Positions 43,956 through 52,579 of a stretch of DNA of 64,000 bases are shown here, in pieces. The stretch lies in the NCBI GenBank assembly GCA_039888615.1, contig JBDQQS010000010.1; one strand, given 5' to 3'. This DNA comes from Flavimaribacter sp039888615 (GTDB lineage Bacteria > Pseudomonadota > Alphaproteobacteria > Rhizobiales > Rhizobiaceae). Numbering within the stretch: position 1 is the stretch's first letter; each line of letters opens with the position of its first letter. A program made the translations under genes and the position numbers. Under the pieces are notes generated by a model. It did no database searches. It was not told where the DNA came from and worked only from the letters and a program-made list of their open reading frames with translations.

Positions 43956-45062
43956 TTACTCCTTGGGTATCATCAGCGTCGCGTCTGCCGCCCACTGCAG
44001 GGCCACGCGATCGCCGGGTTTGAGCATTTGCGACTGGCGGATGGAGGTCAGGCGAACGGCGACCGGGGAAGCTCCCTCGACGTCGACCACATATCTGAAG
44101 GATCCAGCGGTGAAGGTTGCGTCGGTGATACGGCCCGACAAGCGATTGGACTCTGTCGATGCCGCGCTGGTCTCCACGCCTTCACGTTCGATGCCGATCG
44201 ATTCCGGACGCACGCAAAGAACCTGATCGCCGTTTCCTGTGTCCTTTCCTTCATGGATCGCACGCACCGGTCCTGCAGGCGTTTCAACATCGACGTAGTC
44301 GCCGCTGCGCCTGATCTCCCGCACCACCTCGAGCAAGTTGGCGTTTCCGAGAAAGCAGGCAGCAAATTCATTGCGAGGATGTTCGTAGAGTTCACGAGGC
44401 GTGCCCACCTGCACGATGCCGCCCTGGCGCATGATGGCGATCCTGTCGGACATGGCGGCCGCCTCGTCCTGGTCATGCGTCACGTACAGCACCGTGGCGC
44501 CGACTTTTGCGTGAAATTCCTTGATTTCGAACTGCATCTCTTCGCGGAGATTCTTGTCCAGAGCGCCGAGCGGTTCGTCCATCAGCAGAATTCGCGGTCC
44601 ATAGACCGCCGCGCGCGCGAGTGCGATACGCTGCTGCTGGCCGCCTGAGAGTTGTGTCGGCATTCTCCCGCCAACATCTGGAAGCCGAACCGTTTCCAAC
44701 ATCTGTATCACCCGGCTACGTATTTCGGATTCCGGGAGTTTCCTCAGTCGCAGAGGAAACGCGATGTTCTCGAAAACCGTCAGATGCGGAAACAGCGCAT
44801 AGTTCTGAAAGACCATGCCGATTTCACGCTTGTAGGGCGGCAACGCCGCCATATCGACGCCGTCGACCTCAATGCGCCCGCGCGTCGGCGGTGTAAATCC
44901 GGCGACGGCGCCGAGCAGTGTCGTCTTTCCGGAACCGCTCGGTCCTATCAGGGAAAAGAACTCTCCTCTCTCAAGCTCCAGATCAGTCGGTCGCAGCGCT
45001 TCGACCTTGCCATAGCGCTTCTCGACTCCGGAGAGTTTCAGTTTCGCGCCTTGCTCAGTCAT
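43956..45062 (-). CDS. PotA-type ABC transporter ATP-binding protein
   Basis: 368 residues. Walker A GPSGSGKTT at residues 40-48, signature LSGGQQQRIALARAAVYG, Walker B ILLMDEPLGALD and the switch His in VTHDQDEAAAMSDR. The C-terminal ~110 residues form the TOBE domain seen in spermidine/putrescine and iron ABC ATPases. It overlaps the upstream permease gene by 8 bp, and the SDR gene starts 2 bp downstream. It energises the importer formed by the two permeases and the Tat-exported binding protein. Confidence 0.95.
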   Translation of the reverse strand: MTEQGAKLKLSGVEKRYGKVEALRPTDLELERGEFFSLIGPSGSGKTTLLGAVAGFTPPTRGRIEVDGVDMAALPPYKREIGMVFQNYALFPHLTVFENIAFPLRLRKLPESEIRSRVIQMLETVRLPDVGGRMPTQLSGGQQQRIALARAAVYGPRILLMDEPLGALDKNLREEMQFEIKEFHAKVGATVLYVTHDQDEAAAMSDRIAIMRQGGIVQVGTPRELYEHPRNEFAACFLGNANLLEVVREIRRSGDYVDVETPAGPVRAIHEGKDTGNGDQVLCVRPESIGIEREGVETSAASTESNRLSGRITDATFTAGSFRYVVDVEGASPVAVRLTSIRQSQMLKPGDRVALQWAADATLMIPKE

Positions 45063-45891
45063 GGTTCCACCCGTCCAAACGCGTCGAGCGAGACTGAATC
45101 AGCGCGACAATGACAAGCAGGACGAGCGTAAACAGGAATACGAGCGTCGCGACAGCGGCTATTGTAGGGGTCAGGTAATCGTTCATCTGTTCCCAGATCA
45201 GGCGTGGCAGGGTTCGGGTTCCGGCGCCGGTCAGGAAGAGCGCCAGCATGAGTTCGTCGATCGAGGTCGCAAAGGCGAGTATGCCCCCGATGATGATTCC
45301 GATGCGGATCGTCGGATAGGTGACGGATCTGAACGTGCGCCATGGTCGCGCACCGAGCGTCATTGCGGCAAGCTCAAGCGTGAAATCGTGACGGGCCAGC
45401 GCTGCGGTCACCGTGATGAAGACCAGCGGCACGCCGATGACCGTGTGGCCGATCGTGGCCGCGGCGTAGGATCCGAGCAGATTGAGTTGCAGCATCAGCG
45501 GATAGAGACCGATCGCAAGGATGACATGGGGCAACATCATGGGCGCCACGACGAGCGCCGAGATCACGCCAGCCTGTTTGAAACCGCCCCTTGAGACGGC
45601 CAGCGCAGCCATAGTGCCGAAGACCATCGACAGCACCGCCGTCGGGACGCCGATCGCAAGCGAATTGATCATCGCCTGGAACCAGGAGGGATTGGCGACG
45701 AGCTTCTCGTACCATTGGGTCGACCATCCGGACGGCGGAAAGGACAGGAAGCTGCGGTCTGAGAATGACAGCGGCAACACGATGAATTGCGGCAGGACGA
45801 GATAGACCAGGATCAGCGCCGTAAAGCAGCAGATGATCACCCATCCCGCTCGGAAACCAAGCGGCAGCTTCGCAGTGCTTTCAGCGGCCAT
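45055..45891 (-). CDS. PotC-type ABC transporter permease
   Basis: 278 residues with six predicted membrane helices (for example VIICCFTALILVYLVLPQFI) and the ATPase-contacting EAA-type loop ELAAMTLGARPWRTFRSVTY. Second permease of the importer. It overlaps both neighbours, by 8 bp with the ATPase and 11 bp with the other permease, so translation of the four transport genes is coupled. Confidence 0.93.
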   Translation of the reverse strand: MAAESTAKLPLGFRAGWVIICCFTALILVYLVLPQFIVLPLSFSDRSFLSFPPSGWSTQWYEKLVANPSWFQAMINSLAIGVPTAVLSMVFGTMAALAVSRGGFKQAGVISALVVAPMMLPHVILAIGLYPLMLQLNLLGSYAAATIGHTVIGVPLVFITVTAALARHDFTLELAAMTLGARPWRTFRSVTYPTIRIGIIIGGILAFATSIDELMLALFLTGAGTRTLPRLIWEQMNDYLTPTIAAVATLVFLFTLVLLVIVALIQSRSTRLDGWNHD

Positions 45892-46741
45892 GGGCGAAAC
45901 CTCCCCCGGCGCTTTTCATGATCCGGAGATAGACAAGGTAGATCGAGGTTGTCAGCAGCAAGAGGACGGTGGAGAGGGCGGAAGCAAGTCCCCAGTCAAG
46001 AAGACGGTTGGCCTGCTGCTCGATCAGGACCGCAGCCATCATGTGGCGCGGGCCTCCAAGCAGAGCCGGCGTTATGAAGAAGCCCAGCGACATCATGAAG
46101 ACCAGCGCAGATCCCGCGCCAAGCCCTGGCAGCGACAACGGAAAGAAGACCTTGCGGAAAGCCGCGAACGGATTGGCGCCCATGACTTCAGCCGCGGAAA
46201 TAAGAGTGCGATCGATTGTCCGCATTGTCGCCAGCATCGGCAACAGCATGAATGGAAGCATGATATGCACCATGCCGACATTGACCGCCAGTGTTCCCGG
46301 AAGGAAGCTGATGGGACGCTCGACAATGTCCACCGCGACCAGAAACTGGTTGAGCACGCCCTTTCGCTGGAACACCACCATCCAGGCGTAGGAGCGGATC
46401 ACGACGCTGGTCCACAGCGACACGACGACAAACGCCATCATGAGGCTCATCATCGATCCGCGGACCCGGGATATCACGTAGGCGACAGGATAAGCGATGA
46501 GCGCGCACAGGATGGTGACGATCCCGGCCGTCTCGACAGTGATCCACAGAACCTTGAGATACGGCCCGCCGCCGAAAACGCGTTCGTAGTTGGCGACGCC
46601 CAGCGACGGATCTGTGAAGCTGCGCAGAATGACGTTGAGGATTGGCCACAGGAAGAACAGGCCGACAAAAGCCAGCGGCGCAACAAGCAGCCAGCGATAG
46701 AACGCCGTCGCTGTCCAGCCCGTGCTTTTATCGGATGCCAT
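45881..46741 (-). CDS. PotB-type ABC transporter permease
   Basis: 286 residues, six predicted membrane helices (WLLVAPLAFVGLFFLWPI first) and the cytoplasmic loop SAAEVMGANPFAAFRKVFFP. First permease of the polyamine-type importer; the binding-protein gene is 98 bp upstream, the PotC-type gene overlaps downstream. Confidence 0.93.
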   Translation of the reverse strand: MASDKSTGWTATAFYRWLLVAPLAFVGLFFLWPILNVILRSFTDPSLGVANYERVFGGGPYLKVLWITVETAGIVTILCALIAYPVAYVISRVRGSMMSLMMAFVVVSLWTSVVIRSYAWMVVFQRKGVLNQFLVAVDIVERPISFLPGTLAVNVGMVHIMLPFMLLPMLATMRTIDRTLISAAEVMGANPFAAFRKVFFPLSLPGLGAGSALVFMMSLGFFITPALLGGPRHMMAAVLIEQQANRLLDWGLASALSTVLLLLTTSIYLVYLRIMKSAGGGFAHGR

Positions 46742-46839
46742 TCCTGTCTCCCACCGCTTGTTTGACCATCAAAATTGGCACAGCTGTAGCGTCCGGGGCG
46801 CCGCCTTACGCGATCGCCCCGGCTTGCGTATACCGGTTA

Positions 46840-47886
46840 TCAGCTCAGAATCCAGGTGTTGAAACGCTCGACCACCTCGGCGGAATTGTCCGCCCAGTAG
46901 CTGACGTCGAGAAGGACCGAATTGTCGTTGAGGGTAGGCAGATTGGCCTTCACCGCATCGTCAAGCAAAGCACCGGCGTTCTTGTTCACCGGTCCATACG
47001 GGATTGTCCTGGCGAAAGCGGCCTGGGCTTCCGGCGACAACGCATAAGCCATCATGTCGAAAGCTTCGGCCTTGTTCGGCGCACCCTTCGGCACACCCCA
47101 ACCATCGGATACGAGAATTGCCTGGTTGAAGGTGTAGTCGACCGGAGCTCCATCGTTCTTTGGACCAAAGACGCGTCCGTTCCAGGTCGAGCTGGCGTCA
47201 ACTTCGCCGTCGAGCAGAAGCTGCGCGCTCTGAGCGCCCTTTTCCCACCAGACCAGTTTGTCCTTGATCTTGTCCATGCTTGCGAACGCGCGATCAACGT
47301 CAAGCGGGTAGAGTTCGTTGATCGGAACGCCGTCGGCCAGCAACGCTGCTTCCATCGTCTGGAAGGGGCGCTTCCACAGACCGATGCGTCCATCGAGAGC
47401 AAACAGATCCGACCAACTCTGTGGCCCTTCGCCCGTCACATTGTCTGTGTTCCACGCGATGTTGTAGGCGGCGAGGTCGGTGACGACGAAATGATCATGC
47501 GCCGATCCCTTGACCATGGCGTCCTTGTCGACGACGCTATAGTCGATCGGTTCGAGCAGACCTTCTTTCGCATACACAGCGAGCGCTTCCGCCGGACCCT
47601 GGATCAGGTCCCATTCAACATTGCCCTGCTCCACCATCGCTTTCAGGCGGGCGCCTTCATTGCTGGTGTTGATGACGTTGACGCCGGTCTTGGCGGTCCA
47701 TGGTCCATAAACGGTTTTGCGATAGGCTTCCTCCAGCTTGCCGCCGCCAGTCGCCATGACGATCTGATCCGTCTTCGCATTCGCGATGCGCGGCATGCCA
47801 AGGGCTGTGGCCGCAGCGCCAAGACCGATGAGAGCCGTGCGTCTGGAGATATTGCTGTTTATTCGGTACTTGTTCGTCATTCCCAT
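46840..47886 (-). CDS. Extracellular solute-binding protein, PotD/PotF type, Tat signal
   Basis: 348 residues. A twin-arginine signal (SRRTALIGLG at 14-23) is followed by ANAK, a likely cleavage site, then the family start DQIVMATGGGKLEEAYRKTV. The fold matches polyamine/iron binding proteins (PBP type II): DLIQGPAEALAVYAKEGLLE, VAYNIAWNTD-like and STWNGRVFGPKN segments. Met1 (47886) or Met3 (47880) may be the start; AGAGGA fits the second slightly better. The exact ligand is unknown; clustering with amine-type enzymes favours a polyamine or amino acid derivative. Confidence 0.9.
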   Translation of the reverse strand: MGMTNKYRINSNISRRTALIGLGAAATALGMPRIANAKTDQIVMATGGGKLEEAYRKTVYGPWTAKTGVNVINTSNEGARLKAMVEQGNVEWDLIQGPAEALAVYAKEGLLEPIDYSVVDKDAMVKGSAHDHFVVTDLAAYNIAWNTDNVTGEGPQSWSDLFALDGRIGLWKRPFQTMEAALLADGVPINELYPLDVDRAFASMDKIKDKLVWWEKGAQSAQLLLDGEVDASSTWNGRVFGPKNDGAPVDYTFNQAILVSDGWGVPKGAPNKAEAFDMMAYALSPEAQAAFARTIPYGPVNKNAGALLDDAVKANLPTLNDNSVLLDVSYWADNSAEVVERFNTWILS

Positions 47887-47975
47887 AGTCCTCTCAGTTG
47901 TTTTGTTCCCGCCTTTGATTTCCGGACCGACTGGCGGATGTTTCAGACCGGTTTGAGATGTTGACCGCTGTCCGA

Positions 47976-48722
47976 TCAGGTCATGTAGAGGCCGCCGTTC
48001 ACCATCAATGTCTGTCCAACAACAAAACGGTTTCGATCCGAGCCGAGAAACAGGATTGCTTCCGCGATGTCCTCGGGCTCCGCCGCGCGTCCGACCGGAA
48101 TGGTCTTGATTCTCTCGGCGAACCAGTCCTGCTTCTTTGCCGTTTCCGTGGCGATCGCGCCCGGACTCACGGCATTGACCAATATCTGATGGGGCGCGAG
48201 TTCCTCGGCCAGCGACCGGGTGAGGCTTACTAGCGCCGACTTGGCGGCCGCGTAGTGAGGCAGTGATGGTTTCGCCCTGTGCGCATCGGTGGACGCCACA
48301 TTAACGATGCGGCCATAGCCCTGCCGGATCATGATATCCATAACGGCTCGGGTCGTCAGAAATGGAGCCGTGAGATTGGTTCGAAGCGTCCAGTCCCAGT
48401 CGGTCATGCTGATTTCACCGAAACGCGCGTGTCGCCAGCCGCCCACATTGTTCACGAGCAGATCGAGTCGCCCGTCGGAGAAATTTTCGACCGCTGTTGC
48501 GAGAGCCGAAACCTCTTCCTCGCGCGCGAGGTCGACGGCGACTGGGTATACGCGGTATCCTTCGGCTTCGAGAGACTTCGCCGAAGACATTACGGCGTCG
48601 GCATCAACATCCGCCATGATCACGGCGCCGCCGCGTTCGAGCAGCAATTTCGTGGTCGTAAAACCGAGACCCCTCGCGGCGCCCGTTACGAGCGCTGTCC
48701 TGCCTTTGAATTCCATTGTCAT
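47976..48722 (-). CDS. Short-chain dehydrogenase/reductase (third of the cluster)
   Basis: 248 residues from the ATG at 48722; a second in-frame ATG is at 48716 and a TTG at 48737. Cofactor loop TGAARGLG, VNNVGGWRHAR, and the catalytic Ser in NVASTDAHRAKPSLPHYAAAK. It is less like the tandem pair downstream, so it probably handles another intermediate. First gene of the minus-strand operon, facing the class III aminotransferase across a 116-bp regulatory gap. Confidence 0.9.
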   Translation of the reverse strand: MTMEFKGRTALVTGAARGLGFTTTKLLLERGGAVIMADVDADAVMSSAKSLEAEGYRVYPVAVDLAREEEVSALATAVENFSDGRLDLLVNNVGGWRHARFGEISMTDWDWTLRTNLTAPFLTTRAVMDIMIRQGYGRIVNVASTDAHRAKPSLPHYAAAKSALVSLTRSLAEELAPHQILVNAVSPGAIATETAKKQDWFAERIKTIPVGRAAEPEDIAEAILFLGSDRNRFVVGQTLMVNGGLYMT

Positions 48723-48757
48723 CCGGCGGGTCTCCAAACTGCACTTTGACGAGTGTG

Positions 48758-48796
48758 TACCATTTGGTATAGATTGTCAAATCTAAAGCATATGCT
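48758..48796. promoter_or_regulatory. Two palindromes in the divergent SDR / aminotransferase promoter region
   Basis: TACCA-TT-TGGTA (48758-48769) and AGCATATGCT (48787-48796) are perfect palindromes in a 116-bp divergent gap. The first reads TACCAAATGGTA on the other strand, similar to GntR-type operators. No GntR gene is in the window, so an RpiR site is also possible. Confidence 0.45.
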
Positions 48797-48838
48797 CTAA
48801 TACAGGGCATTTGAAACAGGCTTAGCGGGAGTGAAACA

Positions 48839-50206
48839 ATGAGTGCTGGATCAGTGATAAACACCCGACCTTCAGGGAGCTCGGATGTCTTCCACCGCTT
48901 TCCACGCAACGACATGGCGACGGCGGCCGGCGGCGAAGGACCGTACATCTTCGACAAGTCCGGAAAGCGATACATTGACGGCTCGTCCGGCGCGGCGGTG
49001 AGTTCACTCGGTCACGGCCATCCGCGCATAGCTGAAGCGATGAAACGGCAGATCGATCGCATCACTTTCGCCCATACGTCTTTCTTTACCAGCGAACCCG
49101 CGGAGGAGCTTGCCTCGCTGCTGGCGGACAAGGCGCCTGGCGATCTCTCGAAAGTCTATTTCACATCGGGTGGCTCTGAATCGGTCGAAGCCGCCCTGAA
49201 GCTCGCCCGGCAATATTTCGTCGAGAGGGGCGAAACATCCCGCCACCGCATCATTTCGAGAGCCCAGAGCTATCACGGCAATACGCTCGGAGCGCTTGCA
49301 GCCGGCGGCAATCTCTGGCGAAGGGAGGCTTATACGCCGCTACTGCTCGACACGATTCAGACGCCGGCGGCGTATCCCTATCGCGAGAAACAGGAACTGG
49401 AGACCGATGAGGCCTATGGCCTTCGCGTGGCAAACGGGCTTGAAGCGGCGATCCTTCGTGAAGGTCCGGAAAACGTGATGTGTTTCATTGTCGAGACGGT
49501 GGCGGGCGCCACCATCGGCACCGTGCCGCCTCCCCCGGCATACTTTGGTCGGATTCGCGAAATCTGCGACAAATACGGCGTCCTGCTGATCCTCGACGAG
49601 GTCATGTGCGGGATGGGAAGAACAGGAACTCTTTTCGCCTTCGAACAGGAAAATATTGCGCCCGACATCGTCACGCTCGCCAAAGGGCTCGGAGCCGGAT
49701 ACGCCTCCATCGGCGCGACCATGACAACGACGAAGATTTACGACACGATCGTCTCGGGTTCAGGTTTCTTCCAGCACGGGCATACTTACACGGGCCATCC
49801 CCTTGCATGCGCCACGGCGCTGGAAGTTCAGAAACTGATTGCGAAAGAAGACCTGCTGGCGAATGTGCGGAAGCAGGCGATCGTTCTGGAAGAAGCGCTG
49901 CGGAGCCGGTTTGGCCAGCATCCCAATGTTGGCGACATCCGCGGACGCGGCCTCTTCCAATCGCTGGAATTCGTCTCGGATCGCGAAACCAAGGCGCCGC
50001 TTGATCCGTCGATGAAATTTGCGTCGAAGCTGAAAGCTGTAGGCCTTACCGAAGGCCTGCTCTGCTATCCAATGGGCGGCGTTATCGACGGACGATCGGG
50101 AGACCATGTCATGCTCGCCCCGCCATTTATCGTCAACGAGCGGCACATCGAGGAAATTGTCAACAAACTCGACAAGGCGATCAGCGCGACGCTGGACGCA
50201 ACCTGA
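48839..50206 (+). CDS. Class III aminotransferase (PLP-dependent)
   Basis: 455 residues. PLP-binding features: LILDEVMCGMGRTGTLFAFE with the cofactor Asp, the Schiff-base lysine in VTLAKGLGAGYASIGA, and the substrate-side YFTSGGSESVEAALKLARQY. The class acts on omega-amino acids, diamines or beta-amino acids with pyruvate or 2-oxoglutarate. Divergent from an operon with a polyamine-type importer, it would supply the aldehyde or keto form of the substrate. An ATG at 48839 gives the usual N-terminus (SSDVFHRFPRND). Confidence 0.94.
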   Translation: MSAGSVINTRPSGSSDVFHRFPRNDMATAAGGEGPYIFDKSGKRYIDGSSGAAVSSLGHGHPRIAEAMKRQIDRITFAHTSFFTSEPAEELASLLADKAPGDLSKVYFTSGGSESVEAALKLARQYFVERGETSRHRIISRAQSYHGNTLGALAAGGNLWRREAYTPLLLDTIQTPAAYPYREKQELETDEAYGLRVANGLEAAILREGPENVMCFIVETVAGATIGTVPPPPAYFGRIREICDKYGVLLILDEVMCGMGRTGTLFAFEQENIAPDIVTLAKGLGAGYASIGATMTTTKIYDTIVSGSGFFQHGHTYTGHPLACATALEVQKLIAKEDLLANVRKQAIVLEEALRSRFGQHPNVGDIRGRGLFQSLEFVSDRETKAPLDPSMKFASKLKAVGLTEGLLCYPMGGVIDGRSGDHVMLAPPFIVNERHIEEIVNKLDKAISATLDAT

Positions 50207-50228
50207 TCGAGTCATATTGCAGCGCACA

Positions 50229-50261
50229 CCGACGAATCTACGAAATTCTTCGTGGCGTCGG
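50229..50261 (+). other. Hairpin downstream of the aminotransferase gene
   Basis: CCGACG (50229-50234) pairs with CGTCGG (50256-50261), and an inner ACGAA/TTCGT stem closes a four-base loop with unequal bulges. It begins 23 bp after the stop. There is no T-run, so if it ends transcription it would not be as a classical intrinsic terminator; it may protect the mRNA end. Confidence 0.35.
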
Positions 50262-50342
50262 CGTCAGATCTATGCCAAAAAGTCAACGCCGAAGCTTCAA
50301 AACAGCTCCTGATCTCCTGCATTCCTGTCCTGACGGTGTGTA

Positions 50343-51341
50343 ATGTCTGATGGCGATGAACAAGCCGAAGAGGACGTCGATTCAGACATCCAGTCGACGT
50401 CCCGACAATATCTGAGCGTTCACTCCTCCTCTCTGCCCTATCTTCTCAAAGTCGGGGAACTCGGCTCGATTCGCCAGGCGGCAGAAGCTCTGAATATCGC
50501 GTCCTCGGCGATAAACCGGAAAATCCTCAAAATCGAACGCGAACTCGGAGTGAGCCTCTTTACGCGGACGGTCAAGGGGATGACGCCAACAACATCAGGG
50601 GCGCTGCTTCTGGAACACGCGCGCTCCACTCTGAGCGATTATCAAAGAACGGTCGATGAGATTATCAACCGAAAGGGAAATATCAGGGGACGCGTCAACA
50701 TCACCGGCATCAGCTCGTTCATCGAGCATGTACTACCCAATAAAATCATACAGTTCTGCGAAACGTACCCGGAGATTTCGATGAAGATCGTGGATGAGAA
50801 TCCCGGTCGCATCATCGATGAAACCATGGCCGGAAACTTCGATATCGCGATCACCTTCGTGGACGGACGTCACCATGGCCTTGAACTCTGCGCCAAGATC
50901 GACGCACCCCTTGGCGCAGTTATGCGCTCGGACCACCCGCTTGCCGGAAGAGAGTCCTTAACGCTCACTGATTGCGCCGGCTATTCCACATTCCTTTTTT
51001 CGGACCGACTGATCATTGAAGCCTTGGCCGAAAGCGAGTTTCGAAGAACCGGCGCCACCTTCAAACCGCGTATTCTTACAAACTCAATGGCTGTTATGAA
51101 CTCCGGCGTTATCAGCGGTCTGGGAATCGGGTTCTTTACGCCAATCGGCTTTCTCGACGACATCCGCGACGGGCGAATCGTGCACGTGCCGCTTCTCGGA
51201 AATGAGCTGCTACCGAATGGCATCGGTCTTTATGCGGCCAAAGGAATTACGTCCTCCCAACCCGGCAGGGCGGTCGTGGACTTTCTGATGAAAGAGTTCG
51301 CTATTATCGAGAAAAAGCTCGGCGAACTGCGGCTGAAGTAA
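50343..51341 (+). CDS. LysR-family transcriptional regulator
   Basis: 332 residues. The N-terminal ~28 residues are an acidic extension unusual for the family (MSDGDEQAEEDVDSD). The HTH lies at about 41-73 (GSIRQAAEALNIASSAINRK, then RELGVSLFTRTVKG), and the type 2 periplasmic-binding-like effector domain fills the rest. It lies upstream of the NitT/TauT cluster on the same strand, 184 bp away, and is its likely regulator; LysR proteins more often face the opposite way. Confidence 0.92.
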   Translation: MSDGDEQAEEDVDSDIQSTSRQYLSVHSSSLPYLLKVGELGSIRQAAEALNIASSAINRKILKIERELGVSLFTRTVKGMTPTTSGALLLEHARSTLSDYQRTVDEIINRKGNIRGRVNITGISSFIEHVLPNKIIQFCETYPEISMKIVDENPGRIIDETMAGNFDIAITFVDGRHHGLELCAKIDAPLGAVMRSDHPLAGRESLTLTDCAGYSTFLFSDRLIIEALAESEFRRTGATFKPRILTNSMAVMNSGVISGLGIGFFTPIGFLDDIRDGRIVHVPLLGNELLPNGIGLYAAKGITSSQPGRAVVDFLMKEFAIIEKKLGELRLK

Positions 51342-51376
51342 ACGTCGCCACTGCGGATTAACCCTGGTGCGCTGCC

Positions 51377-51414
51377 TTTCGCTATATGCCAAAACGGCAA
51401 CGGGCATAGCGAAA
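51377..51414 (+). other. Strong hairpin between the LysR gene and the NitT-type binding-protein gene
   Basis: TTTCGCTAT (51377-51385) pairs exactly with ATAGCGAAA (51406-51414); after a two-base bulge GCC/GGC adds three more pairs around a 12-nt loop. It lies 36 bp after the lysR stop and 112 bp before the next ATG. No T-run follows, so an operator for the LysR protein or an mRNA leader element is as likely as a terminator. Confidence 0.5.
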
Positions 51415-51525
51415 ATAGATGCTTTTCAACGCCGCGGATCTTCCTAATCTGCGTTGTGCATCGCAACAAGCAGCGATGTTCCCGGCGCCTTACAAAAAAA
51501 ACAGATCAAATTCTGAGGGGATATA

Positions 51526-52569
51526 ATGAACAATTTCAAAACCAGTAGACGAACCCTGTTGAAGAGCGGCATTGCAGCGGCGGCGGCGATCTCGACGCCG
51601 TATACATTTTCAAGATCGGCGCTGGCCCAGACCGGCACCCAAAAACTCAACATGCAGACGAGCTGGTTGATCGGCGGAAATCAGTTGGGTGAAATCGCCG
51701 CAAAACAACTCGGTTACTTCGAGGAAGAGAAGATAGATCTTGAAATCACTCCCGGCGGACCAAGCATAGACGGCGTTGCGATGGTGGCGTCGGGACAAGC
51801 CCTTGTCGGGCAGACATCTTCGAGCCCGTCCATAATGCTGGCTCGCTCGCAGGACATTCCGATTACATGTTTTGGGGTTTGTGGCCAGAAGCATCCTTAC
51901 AGCTATTTCTCCCTGCCGGACAATCCGGTTCGCACTCCTGCGGACATGGTTGGCAAACGCATTGGCATCCAGATCGCCGGTGGTAAAGTGCTGCTCAACA
52001 GTATTTTGCGAGCGAACGGAATTCCTGAAGACGATGTGGAAATTGTGCCCGTCGGTTTCGACTTCGTGCCGCTTCTGGCCGGTCAGGTCGATGCGATTTC
52101 CGGATGGCGCACGAGTGTCAAGAGCCTGAAGACCCTTGGTGACGATTTCATCACTTTGGGCTTGTGGGACAACGGAGTTCGGCTGTACGCGCTTCCATAT
52201 TATGCGTCCCTGGATACGATCGGGTCTCGATCAGACACTCTGACATCCTTTCTTACCGCCTCTGCGCGGGGTTGGGGGTTCGCGTACGAAAACCCCGAGA
52301 AGGCAGTCGAAATAATGATCGAGCAGTATCCGGATCTGGGATTCGATTACGACGACCAGGTTGAAACTGCAAAAGTCTTGTTGGGCTACGTTTTCAACGA
52401 AACCACGAAAGAAGCCGGCTGGGGCACGATGGATCGAGCCGTATGGCAGGAACAGATTACTCAGCAGAACGATCTCGGTCAGTTCGCAAGCGCCGTGCCC
52501 ACAGTCGAGATGATTACAACGCAGAAAATCCTCGAGGCTACATCCGCCGTCCGACCAAAACTCGGCTGA
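51526..52569 (+). CDS. NitT/TauT-type ABC substrate-binding protein, Tat signal
   Basis: 347 residues. Tat motif TSRRTLLKSG at 6-15, hydrophobic run to ~25 and SALAQTG as the probable cleavage site. NMT1/SsuA-type features: LNMQTSWLIGGNQLGEIAAK, KIDLEITPGGPSIDGVAMVA, GKRIGIQIAGGKVLLN and PVGFDFVPLLAGQVDAISGW. This group binds taurine, sulfonates, nitrate, or pyrimidine and riboflavin precursors. The gene order (binding protein, ATPase, permease, then a deaminase homologue) suggests an amino-substituted heterocycle. GAGGGG precedes the ATG. Confidence 0.92.
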   Translation: MNNFKTSRRTLLKSGIAAAAAISTPYTFSRSALAQTGTQKLNMQTSWLIGGNQLGEIAAKQLGYFEEEKIDLEITPGGPSIDGVAMVASGQALVGQTSSSPSIMLARSQDIPITCFGVCGQKHPYSYFSLPDNPVRTPADMVGKRIGIQIAGGKVLLNSILRANGIPEDDVEIVPVGFDFVPLLAGQVDAISGWRTSVKSLKTLGDDFITLGLWDNGVRLYALPYYASLDTIGSRSDTLTSFLTASARGWGFAYENPEKAVEIMIEQYPDLGFDYDDQVETAKVLLGYVFNETTKEAGWGTMDRAVWQEQITQQNDLGQFASAVPTVEMITTQKILEATSAVRPKLG

Positions 52570-52579
52570 AGGCTGCGGC

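Noticed and set aside
45833..46765. 310-codon plus-strand frame over the permease genes, and a 440-codon one at 46642-47964
   Set aside because: Shadows of the ABC permeases and the binding protein; compositionally abnormal (His/Arg/Gln-rich).
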